A DNA stretch of 6,089 bases from Sulfuriferula multivorans (GCA_010365175.1 JAAFGW010000190.1:1-6089), one strand, 5' to 3'. Numbered from the stretch's first letter, positions 1-6,089 are shown. The notes: generated from the letters alone by a model not told the origin. Translations and numbers: made by a program.

Positions 1-59
1 GCGGGAAAAATTTCTTGCTTACATATCAAACATATGCGGCGCTGCGAAATTTTTCCCGC
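1..59. repeat. Perfect 14-bp inverted repeat upstream of the DUF3501 gene
   Basis: The arm GCGGGAAAAATTTC (1-14) is the exact reverse complement of 46-59, with a 31-base spacer. The spacer holds a smaller dyad, CATAT (22-26) and ATATG (32-36). Each arm contains a near-symmetric core GAAA-N2-TTTC (5-14 and 46-55), and the core centres lie 41 bp apart, about four helical turns. The left arm touches the window edge, so the repeat may extend further. The long spacer and lack of a GC-rich stem followed by a free U-run argue against a simple intrinsic terminator. A paired operator is the preferred guess, but the binding protein is unknown. All three forward frames are open from the edge to stops at 81-83, 89-91 and 100-102, so the end of an upstream gene cannot be formally excluded, although none of the three peptides is recognisable. 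Confidence 0.6.
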
Positions 60-105
60 GCCTTGCATTTGGGCGAACTCTGAATTTTTAGAGGCGCCCT
101 GAACT

Positions 106-110
106 AGGAG
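106..110 (+). promoter_or_regulatory. Ribosome binding site that decides the DUF3501 start
   Basis: AGGAG abuts the first in-frame ATG (111) with no spacer, but lies 6 bases before the second in-frame ATG (117). Normal Shine-Dalgarno spacing therefore favours 117 as the start, giving a protein beginning MPHITRDSL, the usual beginning of this family. Confidence 0.75.
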
Positions 111-116
111 ATGAAT

Positions 117-701
117 ATGCCGCACATTACCCGTGACAGTCTTATGACCCTGGAGGCGTATGCCAAGGTGCGCCCCGAGTACCGCGCTGAAATCATGGCG
201 CACAAGAAGAACCGCATGGTCGAGCTGGGCGATCACGTCACGCTGATTTTCGAAGATGAAAAAACCATGCGTTACCAGATACAGGAAATGCTGCGTGCCG
301 AGCGCACGTTTGAAGATGCCGGGATTCAGGATGAACTCGACGCCTATAACCCGTTGGTGCCGGACGGCAGCAACTGGAAGGCGACGATGATGATCCAGTA
401 TTCCGATCCGGACGAACGCAAGGTGGCGCTGGAAAATCTGAAAGGTATTGAGGATCGGGTGTGGGTGCAGGTAGACGATCAGGCTCGCGCGTATGCCATT
501 GCCGATGAAGATATGGCACGTGAGAATGCCGAAAAAACCTCAGCGGTTCATTTTCTGCGGTTTGAACTCGACACCACTTCGGTCGCTGCCGCCAAGGCGG
601 GGAATCCGATTCGCATGGGTATTGATCTGGCGGCCTATCAGGTAGATCCCATGACGCTGGCCGAAAATAACCGTTCGGCACTTGTGGTTGATTTGTCCTA
701 G
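117..701 (+). CDS. DUF3501 family protein
   Basis: A soluble protein of 194 residues with no signal peptide or membrane segment. The N-terminal pattern ITRDSLMTLEAYAKVR, followed by AHKKNRMVELG, and the C-terminal block AVHFLRFEL...AAKAG..I.MGID are what I recognise as DUF3501. No catalytic motif or metal-binding cysteines are visible; the protein is rich in acidic residues and methionine. Its molecular function is unknown. In other proteobacteria this family is often encoded beside rubrerythrin and a CCG-domain iron-sulfur oxidoreductase, which suggests a link to redox or oxidative stress, but neither partner can be seen here because the window begins just upstream. A start at ATG 111 would add two residues. 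The next gene, a fatty-acyl methyltransferase, starts 55 bases downstream on the same strand. Family assignment is fairly secure; any role is inference. Confidence 0.88.
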   Translation: MPHITRDSLMTLEAYAKVRPEYRAEIMAHKKNRMVELGDHVTLIFEDEKTMRYQIQEMLRAERTFEDAGIQDELDAYNPLVPDGSNWKATMMIQYSDPDERKVALENLKGIEDRVWVQVDDQARAYAIADEDMARENAEKTSAVHFLRFELDTTSVAAAKAGNPIRMGIDLAAYQVDPMTLAENNRSALVVDLS

Positions 702-710
702 AATCAACCA
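685..710. repeat. 9-bp perfect hairpin across the DUF3501 stop codon
   Basis: TGGTTGATT (685-693) is the exact reverse complement of AATCAACCA (702-710), with an 8-base loop that contains the TAG stop at 699-701. There is no T-run on either side, so it is not a standard intrinsic terminator. In RNA it could act as a 3' stabilising or processing stem between the two cistrons, or in DNA as an operator for the downstream gene. No function is shown. Confidence 0.55.
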
Positions 711-744
711 AGGGCGATCAAACAATACGTACCGCCTGTCATTG

Positions 745-751
745 AAGGAGG
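745..751 (+). promoter_or_regulatory. Strong Shine-Dalgarno sequence of the methyltransferase gene
   Basis: AAGGAGG lies 5 bases before ATG 757. It fixes the start there rather than at the upstream in-frame ATG 682, which would lie inside the DUF3501 gene, or at GTG 754, which is too close. Confidence 0.85.
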
Positions 752-756
752 GCGTG

Positions 757-1968
757 ATGCTGGACCAACTGTTGATTCACCAGGTTCGTCGGCGACTGAA
801 AGCATCCGGCCTGCCTCTGGCTGTTGAACTGTGGAACGGCGAACTGCTAGAGCCGAGCACACTCGCTGCAGTGCGTATTCGGCTGCATCATATGGCCAGC
901 CTGAAAGCCTTGGCATTCCCCAATCTGGGCGCTTTGGCGCGGGCTTATGTTGAGGGCGCGCTGGACCTGGAAGGCAGTGCCCGGGACATCCTCGCGCTGG
1001 GTGATCGCCTGTGCAATGCAGACGGCCTGACACCCAAAACCGGTTCTGAAAACTGGAAATGGTGGCGGCATACGCGCACCCGGGATCGCAAAAACATCCA
1101 GTACCACTACGATGTCTCCAACGACTTTTATGGTTTGTGGCTGGACGCCAAGCGGGTGTATTCCTGCGCCTACTTCAAAACGCCGGACATGAGCCTGGAT
1201 GCGGCACAGGAAGCCAAGCTCGACCTCATTTGCCGCAAACTCAATCTGCAGCCGGGCGAACACTTTCTCGACATAGGCTGCGGCTGGGGTGGACTGGTGC
1301 TGCATGCGGCGCAACATTACGGCGTGCAGGCGGTCGGCATCACGCTGTCGGACGACCAGCATGCGTATGTGCGTCAACAGATCGAAGCACTGGGTCTGGC
1401 AGGGCGAGTAGAAGTGCGCACCCTGGATTATCGTGACATGCAGGAGCCTGATGCTTACGACAAGATCGCCAGTGTGGGCATGTTTGAGCATGTGGGCCAG
1501 GCGAATCTGGGTGACTATTTCGACAGGATCACCCGCTTGCTCAAGCCGGGTGGGTTGGTGCTCAACCATGGCATCACCACCGCTGAACCCGATGCTATCG
1601 GGCTCGGCAGTGGCATTGCCGAGTTCATCGAAGACTATGTGTTTCCGGGCGGGGAACTGGTGCATGCCTCGGACGTATTGCGTGCTGCTTCCCGCAGCGG
1701 TCTCGAATGCCTGGACGCTGAAAACCTGCGACCCCATTACGGCAAAACGCTGTGGCATTGGGTCAACCGACTGGAAGATCATGCCGACGAAGCCCGGAAA
1801 ATCATAGGCGAACAAAAGTATCGTATCTGGCGCATTTACATGGCGGGGTCGGCCCATGCCTTTGATCATGGCTGGATGGAGCTGTGGCAAGTGCTGGCGG
1901 GCAAGGGGGTCAATGGATCTCAGCCGAACTATCCGTTCAACCGGGATTCCATGTATCGCAGCAACTAA
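757..1968 (+). CDS. Cyclopropane-fatty-acyl-phospholipid synthase family methyltransferase
   Basis: A 403-residue SAM-dependent methyltransferase of the Cfa/mycolic-acid cyclopropane synthase family, which transfers a methylene or methyl group to the double bond of unsaturated acyl chains in membrane phospholipids. An N-terminal domain (about 1-100) precedes the catalytic domain. Visible motifs are IQYHYDVSNDFY (about 114-125), YSCAYF (C137, matching the E. coli Cfa active-site cysteine), the SAM loop LDIGCGWGG (171-179), MFEHVG (E244), LNHGIT (H271, I273) and HYGKTL (Y328). These match the Cfa active-site Cys, Glu, His, Ile and Tyr, so the enzyme should be active. Length is close to that of E. 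coli Cfa. Start at ATG 757 is set by AAGGAGG at 745-751. It probably shares a transcript with the DUF3501 gene. Other members of the family make methyl-branched or furan fatty acids, so cyclopropanation is likely but not proven and I give no symbol. Confidence 0.93.
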   Translation: MLDQLLIHQVRRRLKASGLPLAVELWNGELLEPSTLAAVRIRLHHMASLKALAFPNLGALARAYVEGALDLEGSARDILALGDRLCNADGLTPKTGSENWKWWRHTRTRDRKNIQYHYDVSNDFYGLWLDAKRVYSCAYFKTPDMSLDAAQEAKLDLICRKLNLQPGEHFLDIGCGWGGLVLHAAQHYGVQAVGITLSDDQHAYVRQQIEALGLAGRVEVRTLDYRDMQEPDAYDKIASVGMFEHVGQANLGDYFDRITRLLKPGGLVLNHGITTAEPDAIGLGSGIAEFIEDYVFPGGELVHASDVLRAASRSGLECLDAENLRPHYGKTLWHWVNRLEDHADEARKIIGEQKYRIWRIYMAGSAHAFDHGWMELWQVLAGKGVNGSQPNYPFNRDSMYRSN

Positions 1969-2093
1969 CTCTTCGGTGACGCTGGGTCATGTTGTCGGAC
2001 GGTCTGAATCGCGTTCGCGGTTTGCCTCGCGGTCATGGCGCAGCGCAGCTGGAGATCCGTCACTGGGCTGAAATTGCCTGCGGTCACCCGCTG

Positions 2094-2113
2094 AGCACTG
2101 TCAAGGCAGTGCT
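2094..2113. terminator. Weak hairpin between convergent genes
   Basis: AGCACTG (2094-2100) pairs exactly with CAGTGCT (2107-2113) around a 6-base loop. It lies 7 bases past the stop codon of the cation transporter (read on the - strand) and about 125 bases past the methyltransferase stop. Position suits a shared terminator of two converging genes, but no T-run follows on either strand, so intrinsic termination would be weak. The rest of 1969-2120 shows no other clear signal. Confidence 0.3.
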
Positions 2114-2120
2114 TGTCGTC

Positions 2121-3029
2121 TCAGACTTCGTGCCGGTCCAATTCTTGGTCAGCCAGTGAGACGGGGTCTTCAATCGGCTCAAGATGGGTGGTGATGTGGA
2201 CGTGTGTCACCACTTGCCGGATATCGGCTTCGATGCGCTCGGACCAGTCATGGCCATGCTGGACGGTCCACGCACCGGGTACCAGGACGTGCACGGTGAT
2301 AAAGGCACGGGTGCCGGCCTGGCGGGTGCGCAGGGCATGAAATTTCAAGCCGTGCTTGCGATAGCTATCCAGGATGGCATCAATTGCCTGGAGTTCATCC
2401 TCCGGAATTGAGACATCCATCAACCCTGCGGCAGAACGCTGCAGCAGCTGCCAACCGGTCCATAGAATATTCAATGCCACCAGCAGAGCAATCACGGGAT
2501 CAAGCCACAGCCAGCCTGTCAGCCAGACCAGCCCCACGCCCACGATGACTCCAACCGATGTCCAGACGTCGGTCATCAGATGATGTGCATCGGCTTCCAG
2601 GGTGATGGATTTGTATTTCTTGCCCACGTTCATCAGGGTGCGTGAGGTGGCCAGATTGATGATTGAAGCAACCACCGAAATGACAAGAGCGATGCCGACG
2701 GCTTCGAGCGGTTGTGGGTTGAGCAGGCGCTCGATGGCCGTGTAGCTGATGGCGACTGCTGCGATCAGGATGAGAAATCCCTCAAACGCGCTGGAAAAGT
2801 ATTCGGCTTTTCCGTGCCCGTGGGCATGGTTGTCATCCGCAGGTTTTGCCGCCAGCGTCAGCATGGCCAGTGCCATCATGGCGCCCGCCAAATTGACGAA
2901 CGATTCCAGTGCGTCGGAAAGCAGACCAACAGAACCCGTAATCCACCAGGCCCAGCCCTTGAGCATGATCGTGGCCAGGGCAGCGGCTATCGAAAGCCAA
3001 GCATAGCGTTTGAGAGAGGCGTGCAACAT
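2121..3029 (-). CDS. Cation diffusion facilitator (CDF) family metal transporter
   Basis: A 302-residue inner-membrane divalent metal/proton antiporter, likely exporting Zn(II), Fe(II) or a related ion; length matches E. coli FieF (300). Six membrane helices are visible (roughly 11-31, 34-60, 81-101, 108-128, 149-170, 173-193), followed by a cytoplasmic domain (about 205-302). Helix 5 has H150-L-M-T-D154, the HxxxD metal pair. Helix 2 has D39-A-L-E42-S43, so the second acidic residue is one position earlier than in the FieF DxxxD pattern. A short His loop (H68, H70, H72) lies before GKAEYFSS. In the C-terminal domain H231, H247, H282 and E284 line up with the FieF metal ligands. The start MLHASLKRYA has no clear Shine-Dalgarno sequence, so it is the least certain part. 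The gene converges with the methyltransferase and diverges from the CNP1-proB operon. Metal specificity cannot be read from the sequence. Confidence 0.93.
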   Translation of the reverse strand: MLHASLKRYAWLSIAAALATIMLKGWAWWITGSVGLLSDALESFVNLAGAMMALAMLTLAAKPADDNHAHGHGKAEYFSSAFEGFLILIAAVAISYTAIERLLNPQPLEAVGIALVISVVASIINLATSRTLMNVGKKYKSITLEADAHHLMTDVWTSVGVIVGVGLVWLTGWLWLDPVIALLVALNILWTGWQLLQRSAAGLMDVSIPEDELQAIDAILDSYRKHGLKFHALRTRQAGTRAFITVHVLVPGAWTVQHGHDWSERIEADIRQVVTHVHITTHLEPIEDPVSLADQELDRHEV

Positions 3030-3176
3030 AGGGGACAGGGTAAGTGATGAAGGCCAGAGAAGCGATACAGAATACTTCTGGATACGACATGGATTTTAAG
3101 CCATGGCGCTTGACTTGAACATTTTGATTTCGCACTACGAACACGGGTGTGATCCAGGAAGCGCTGATCTTAATGG

Positions 3177-3205
3177 GAGACATATCGCCGCTGAATCAAT
3201 AAAAT
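3177..3205 (+). promoter_or_regulatory. Candidate sigma70-type promoter for the CNP1-proB operon
   Basis: GAGACA (3177-3182, four of six matches to TTGACA), a 17-base spacer and TAAAAT (3200-3205, five of six matches to TATAAT) form a plausible promoter. Transcription would start at about 3212-3213, at or next to the A of the ATG. No Shine-Dalgarno sequence is found in the 20 bases before that ATG, consistent with a leaderless mRNA. The call rests on consensus matching by eye. Confidence 0.4.
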
Positions 3206-3212
3206 AGCCACC

Positions 3213-3710
3213 ATGAAAATTCTGCTTGCTTTACTTCTTTGCCTGCCTTTTGCCGCTCGTGCCGAATGGGGCCAATTCGATTTCGAGTTCGATCAGGACA
3301 AGCCCTGGTCCGAGGTGGCGGTCAAACTTCCGGCTTATCCTAAAGCCGAAAACCTGATTCCCTTTAACGTGTCTTCGGCAACCCGTAACAAGCACTTCAT
3401 CGACGCTGAGTCGATCAGCGTCGGTGAAGATATGGTGGTTCGCTACACCGTGATTATCGAGGCGGCCGCTGGCGCAAAAAACGTGTCTTTCGAAGGCATC
3501 CGCTGCGAATCGGCCGAGCGGCGCCTGTACGCTTATGGCCATCCCGACGGCACGTGGTCCAAGGCGCGCAACGCGGGCTGGGAAGGCATCAAGCTCCGTT
3601 CGCTGTTGTCTTATCAAAAAGCACTTTTTGAAGACCATTTCTGTCCCGACGGCATTCGCGTCAGAGATGGCAAGGAAGCTGTGAAAAATTTGCGGCAGGC
3701 GGCACGATGA
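3213..3710 (+). CDS. CNP1-like family secreted protein
   Basis: A 165-residue protein with a typical signal peptide: MK, a leucine-rich core, and a likely signal peptidase I site at ARA-EW (after residue 17). The mature part shows the CNP1-like family (cryptic neisserial protein) pattern: KPWSEVAVKLP, PKAENLIPF, FIDAESISVGED, VVRYTVII, FEGIRC, ERRLYAYG and a C-terminal FCPDG. The two mature cysteines, C98 and C144, could form a disulfide in the periplasm. C10 lies in the signal peptide without a proper lipobox context, so a lipoprotein is unlikely. The function of the family is unknown; in betaproteobacteria it is commonly found near proB. Its stop overlaps the proB start by ATGA (3707-3710), so the two are probably translationally coupled. 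The start lacks a Shine-Dalgarno sequence, but the signal peptide begins exactly at ATG 3213, which supports the choice. Confidence 0.88.
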   Translation: MKILLALLLCLPFAARAEWGQFDFEFDQDKPWSEVAVKLPAYPKAENLIPFNVSSATRNKHFIDAESISVGEDMVVRYTVIIEAAAGAKNVSFEGIRCESAERRLYAYGHPDGTWSKARNAGWEGIKLRSLLSYQKALFEDHFCPDGIRVRDGKEAVKNLRQAAR

Positions 3711-4831
3711 CTGGTTCGGTTGTAAAACACGCCCGCCGTATTGTCGTCAAAGTCGGCTCCAGTCTGGTTACTGGAGGCGGAAAAGGGCTGGATCACGCCG
3801 CGCTATCACGATGGGCTGAGCAGATTGCGGCATTGACCGAACAGGGTCGAGAAGTGGTGCTGGTATCGAGTGGAGCAATTGCCGAGGGAATTTCACGACT
3901 GGGCTGGAATAAACGTCCCAAGTCAGTCAGGAAGTTGCAGGCCGCAGCGGCTGTGGGGCAGATGGGGATGGTACAGGCGTATGAATCCATTTTTCGCGCG
4001 CACGGCTTGAATGCTGCACAAGTGCTCTTGACCCATGAAGATATGGCCGACCGGAAGCGTTATCTGAATGCGCGCTCTTCATTGAGAACGCTGCTGGAGC
4101 TTCGCGCCGTTCCTATCATCAATGAAAATGACGCGATCGCCACCGATGAAATTCGCTTGGGTGATAACGACACACTGGCTGCATTGGTCACCAATCTGGT
4201 TGAAGCTCATTGCCTGATTATTTTGACTGATCAGCCGGGTTTGTATACAGGGGATCCGCGCAAGGACCCGAGCGCGACGCTGGTGCTGCATGCACACGCG
4301 GGCGACCCGGATCTGGACAATATGGCAGGGGGCGCGGGCAGCAGTGTGGGCACGGGCGGGATGCTGACCAAGATTCTTGCGGCCAAGCGTGCGGCCCGCA
4401 GCGGTGCTCATACCGTGATCTGTAGCGGTCGTGAGGAAAACGTATTGCTTCGGCTTGCGGACGGTGAAGCCATCGGCACCCAGCTGGTGTCGCGTCAGGA
4501 AACCTTGGTGGCGCGTCGCCAGTGGTTGGCCGACCATCTGCAGATGCGGGGTGGTGTGGTGATCGACGATGGGGCAGTGCGTGCGCTTCAGGAAGAAGGC
4601 AAGAGTTTGCTGCCGGTGGGCGTCATCGGCATCACGGGAAATTTTCTGCGGGGGGACGTTGTCGCGATTGTCGATACAGGGGGCAATGAGATCGCACGCG
4701 GCCTGACCAACTACAGTTCGAGCGAAGCGCGGCGGATTGCCGGCGTCCCCAGTACGTCAATAGAATCCGAGCTGGGTTATATGGATGAACCGGAGCTGAT
4801 TCATCGGGACAACCTGGTGATGTTGGCATGA
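3707..4831 (+). CDS. proB: Glutamate 5-kinase (proline biosynthesis)
   Basis: A 374-residue cytoplasmic enzyme that phosphorylates L-glutamate with ATP to gamma-glutamyl phosphate, the first and usually feedback-inhibited step of proline synthesis. The N-terminal amino-acid kinase domain (about 8-260) has VVKVGSSLV (K15), VSSGAIAEG (53-61), the substrate motif PIINENDAI (136-144), GDNDTLAALV (152-161), the nucleotide-site LTDQPGLYTGDP (173-184) and GTGGMLTKI (215-223). A C-terminal PUA domain (about 275-350) follows, as in the two-domain E. coli form. All key residues I can check are present and the length is normal. The gene overlaps the CNP1-like gene by ATGA at its start and the phosphatase gene by ATGA at its end. 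No proA is in view, and obgE, a common betaproteobacterial neighbour, does not lie immediately upstream. Confidence 0.97.
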   Translation: MTGSVVKHARRIVVKVGSSLVTGGGKGLDHAALSRWAEQIAALTEQGREVVLVSSGAIAEGISRLGWNKRPKSVRKLQAAAAVGQMGMVQAYESIFRAHGLNAAQVLLTHEDMADRKRYLNARSSLRTLLELRAVPIINENDAIATDEIRLGDNDTLAALVTNLVEAHCLIILTDQPGLYTGDPRKDPSATLVLHAHAGDPDLDNMAGGAGSSVGTGGMLTKILAAKRAARSGAHTVICSGREENVLLRLADGEAIGTQLVSRQETLVARRQWLADHLQMRGGVVIDDGAVRALQEEGKSLLPVGVIGITGNFLRGDVVAIVDTGGNEIARGLTNYSSSEARRIAGVPSTSIESELGYMDEPELIHRDNLVMLA

Positions 4832-5424
4832 CCTCTACGCTTGATTTAATGCGCCATGGCGAACCCGTTGGCGGGCGAAAATATCGGGGCCAGGTCGATG
4901 ACCCGCTCTCGGCAAAAGGATGGGCACAAATGCATGCTGCAGTGGGGGACGCCCGTCCCTGGACACAGCTGGTTTCTTCGCCGCTGCTGCGTTGCCGTGA
5001 ATTTGCCGAAACCCTGGCGGGTCGACTCGGGTTGCCGCTTTCACTTGACGATAGATTCCAGGAAGTCGGCTTTGGCGTATGGGAAGGCAAGTCAGGCGCC
5101 GAAATAGAGCAGAGCGACCCTGGCGTTCTGGCGCGCTTTAAGGCTGATCCGGTTAATGCGCGTCCGGAAGGGGCTGAACCGCTAGCCGATTTTCATACAC
5201 GGGTAGCGGCTGGCCTGGATGATCTGCTCGCAAACAATACCGATCAGCATGTCCTGTTGGTCGGCCATGCGGGCGTCATCCGTATGGCGTTCGCATGGGC
5301 GCTGCATGTCCCCCTGGAACATGCTTATCGTGTCGAGGTGGCAACATCCTCGTTCACGCGACTTCGCTTCGATGCCCAGCGTGCAAGTCTGATTTTTCAC
5401 GGCGGAAGTCTGGCCGAACAGTGA
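4828..5424 (+). CDS. cobC: Alpha-ribazole phosphatase-type histidine phosphatase
   Basis: A 198-residue cytoplasmic protein of the histidine phosphatase (phosphoglycerate-mutase-like) superfamily. The catalytic RHGE motif is at 9-12, with H10 the phosphate-accepting histidine. SSPLLRCREFA (R55), EVGFGVWEG (E79, E86) and VGHAGVIR (H147) supply the other active-site residues, so it should be active. The RHGEPVGG...YRGQ.DDPLS.KGW pattern resembles proteins annotated as alpha-ribazole phosphatase, which remove phosphate from alpha-ribazole 5'-phosphate during nucleotide-loop assembly of cobalamin. The following gene, a cobalamin-binding protein, supports this. The superfamily is broad, so a different phosphoester substrate remains possible. 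The start overlaps the proB stop (ATGA, 4828-4831) and the stop overlaps the btuF start (GTGA, 5421-5424). Confidence 0.85.
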   Translation: MTSTLDLMRHGEPVGGRKYRGQVDDPLSAKGWAQMHAAVGDARPWTQLVSSPLLRCREFAETLAGRLGLPLSLDDRFQEVGFGVWEGKSGAEIEQSDPGVLARFKADPVNARPEGAEPLADFHTRVAAGLDDLLANNTDQHVLLVGHAGVIRMAFAWALHVPLEHAYRVEVATSSFTRLRFDAQRASLIFHGGSLAEQ

Positions 5425-6089
5425 TCCACCGCATCACGCTTGGGCTGTGCCTGCTGCTGGCGATGCCGGTGCAAGCTGCGACGGTTCGCCTGGTTGATGA
5501 CGCAGGGCAAACACTCGAGTTCACCCAGCCACCACAGCGCATCATTTCACTCACGCCCCATCTCACCGAGCTGTTGTTTGCTGTGGGTGCAGGATCGCAG
5601 GTAGTGGGCGTCGATAGCGCCAGCGATTTTCCACCTGACGCGAAAACGTTGCCGCGCGTGGGGGATTACAGCCGCATCAACTTTGAACGTGTACTTGCCC
5701 TGAAACCGGATCTGGTGGTCGTCTGGGTGGGCGGTAATCGCCCAGCGGATATTCACGGCCTCAAAAAAATGGGCGTGCCTGTTTTGCAAACACAAGCCAC
5801 CAAGCTTGCGGATGTGGCGCGCTTATTGCGCTTGATTGGTCAGGCGAGTGGGCATGCGGGATTGGGCAATGCAGCTGCTCAAAAGTTTTCCGACCAGTTG
5901 GCTGCACTTGAAGTCCCGACCCGCCGTCCCCCTCGAATAAAAGTGTTTTATCAGGTTTGGGACCGACCGTTGATGACGGTGGGTGGAACGCACTGGATCA
6001 GCGATGCGCTGACGTTGTGTGGTGCGCGCAACGTGTTTGCCGACTTGCGTGGGCTGTCTCCGGTGGTGTCGCGTGAAGCCGTTTTGCAG
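5421..6089 (+). CDS. btuF: Cobalamin ABC transporter periplasmic binding protein, partial
   Basis: The first 223 codons of a periplasmic binding protein, running in frame off the right edge. It starts at GTG 5421, overlapping the preceding TGA by three bases. A signal peptide is visible (IHR, then a leucine-rich core, cleavage likely after VQA at residue 19). The mature protein is a helical-backbone metal receptor of the BtuF/FhuD class: RIISLTPHLTELLFAVGAG (40-58), VVGV..ASDFPP (61-72), LPRVGDYSRINFERVLALKP (78-96, the second conserved block), and then FYQVWDRPLMTVGG (177-190) with LCGARNVFADL (199-209). The last two patterns are characteristic of BtuF, which delivers vitamin B12 to the BtuCD permease. 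No lipobox is seen. The GTG start makes it easy to miss in ATG-only gene finding. Further B12 transport or synthesis genes probably follow. Confidence 0.92.
   Translation, partial: MIHRITLGLCLLLAMPVQAATVRLVDDAGQTLEFTQPPQRIISLTPHLTELLFAVGAGSQVVGVDSASDFPPDAKTLPRVGDYSRINFERVLALKPDLVVVWVGGNRPADIHGLKKMGVPVLQTQATKLADVARLLRLIGQASGHAGLGNAAAQKFSDQLAALEVPTRRPPRIKVFYQVWDRPLMTVGGTHWISDALTLCGARNVFADLRGLSPVVSREAVLQ

Noticed and set aside
688..707. TTGAT...ATCAA resembling an FNR-type binding site near the DUF3501 stop.
   Set aside because: The half-sites are 10 bases apart instead of 4, so it does not fit FNR; described instead as a hairpin.
682..756. An upstream in-frame start (ATG 682) for the methyltransferase.
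   Set aside because: It lies inside the DUF3501 gene, has no Shine-Dalgarno sequence, and the added 25 residues do not resemble the family; ATG 757 has AAGGAGG at good spacing.
847..1890. A 347-codon open frame antisense to the methyltransferase gene.
   Set aside because: It is wholly inside a well-supported gene, shows no family motifs, and long antisense frames are common in GC-rich coding DNA.
1989..2159. A 56-codon + strand reading frame (MLSDGLNRV...) in the convergent junction, running into the 3' end of the transporter gene.
   Set aside because: It has no Shine-Dalgarno sequence, no recognisable family, and overlaps the well-supported transporter by 39 bases on the other strand.
3093..3098. 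TAAAAT on the - strand as a -10 element for the cation transporter.
   Set aside because: No convincing -35 lies 15-18 bases upstream; the best match is three of six, so I do not list it as a promoter.
2833..3183. A 116-codon - strand frame covering the divergent intergenic region and the start of the transporter gene.
   Set aside because: It overlaps the transporter in another frame, has no recognisable motif, and its composition looks random.
3030..3212. A cobalamin riboswitch ahead of the operon that carries cobC and btuF.
   Set aside because: No B12-box-like sequence is seen, and the region is too short to hold the full element with room for both divergent promoters.

Overview
The window looks like a stretch of ordinary, moderately GC-rich proteobacterial chromosome, most likely from a betaproteobacterium. 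The strongest lineage clue is a CNP1-like secreted protein gene placed directly against proB, a family I know mainly from Betaproteobacteria. The DUF3501 protein and the style of the alpha-ribazole phosphatase and BtuF genes fit this. I see no insertion sequence, phage gene, tRNA, rRNA or CRISPR array. Nothing points to recent transfer, and I found no strong candidate for an undescribed multi-gene system.

Left part (1-1968, + strand): a noncoding leader holds a perfect 14-bp inverted repeat. It is followed by a DUF3501 protein (117-701) and, 55 bases later, a cyclopropane-fatty-acyl-phospholipid synthase-type methyltransferase (757-1968). Each has a good Shine-Dalgarno sequence and they probably form a transcription unit. 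A 9-bp perfect hairpin sits across the DUF3501 stop codon.

Middle (1969-3212): a convergent junction of about 150 bases with one U-less hairpin separates the methyltransferase from a cation diffusion facilitator (2121-3029, - strand). The 183-base region 3030-3212 is a divergent promoter region between the transporter and the next operon.

Right part (3213-6089, + strand): a compact four-gene operon, CNP1-like secreted protein, proB (glutamate 5-kinase), a cobC-type histidine phosphatase and btuF (periplasmic cobalamin-binding protein, cut by the window edge). All three junctions are 4-base stop/start overlaps (ATGA, ATGA, GTGA), so translation is probably coupled. The operon joins the first step of proline synthesis to cobalamin assembly and uptake, and the genes beyond the right edge are likely further B12 genes. 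A promoter-like element placed just before the first ATG, with no Shine-Dalgarno sequence, suggests that the lead gene may be translated from a leaderless mRNA.
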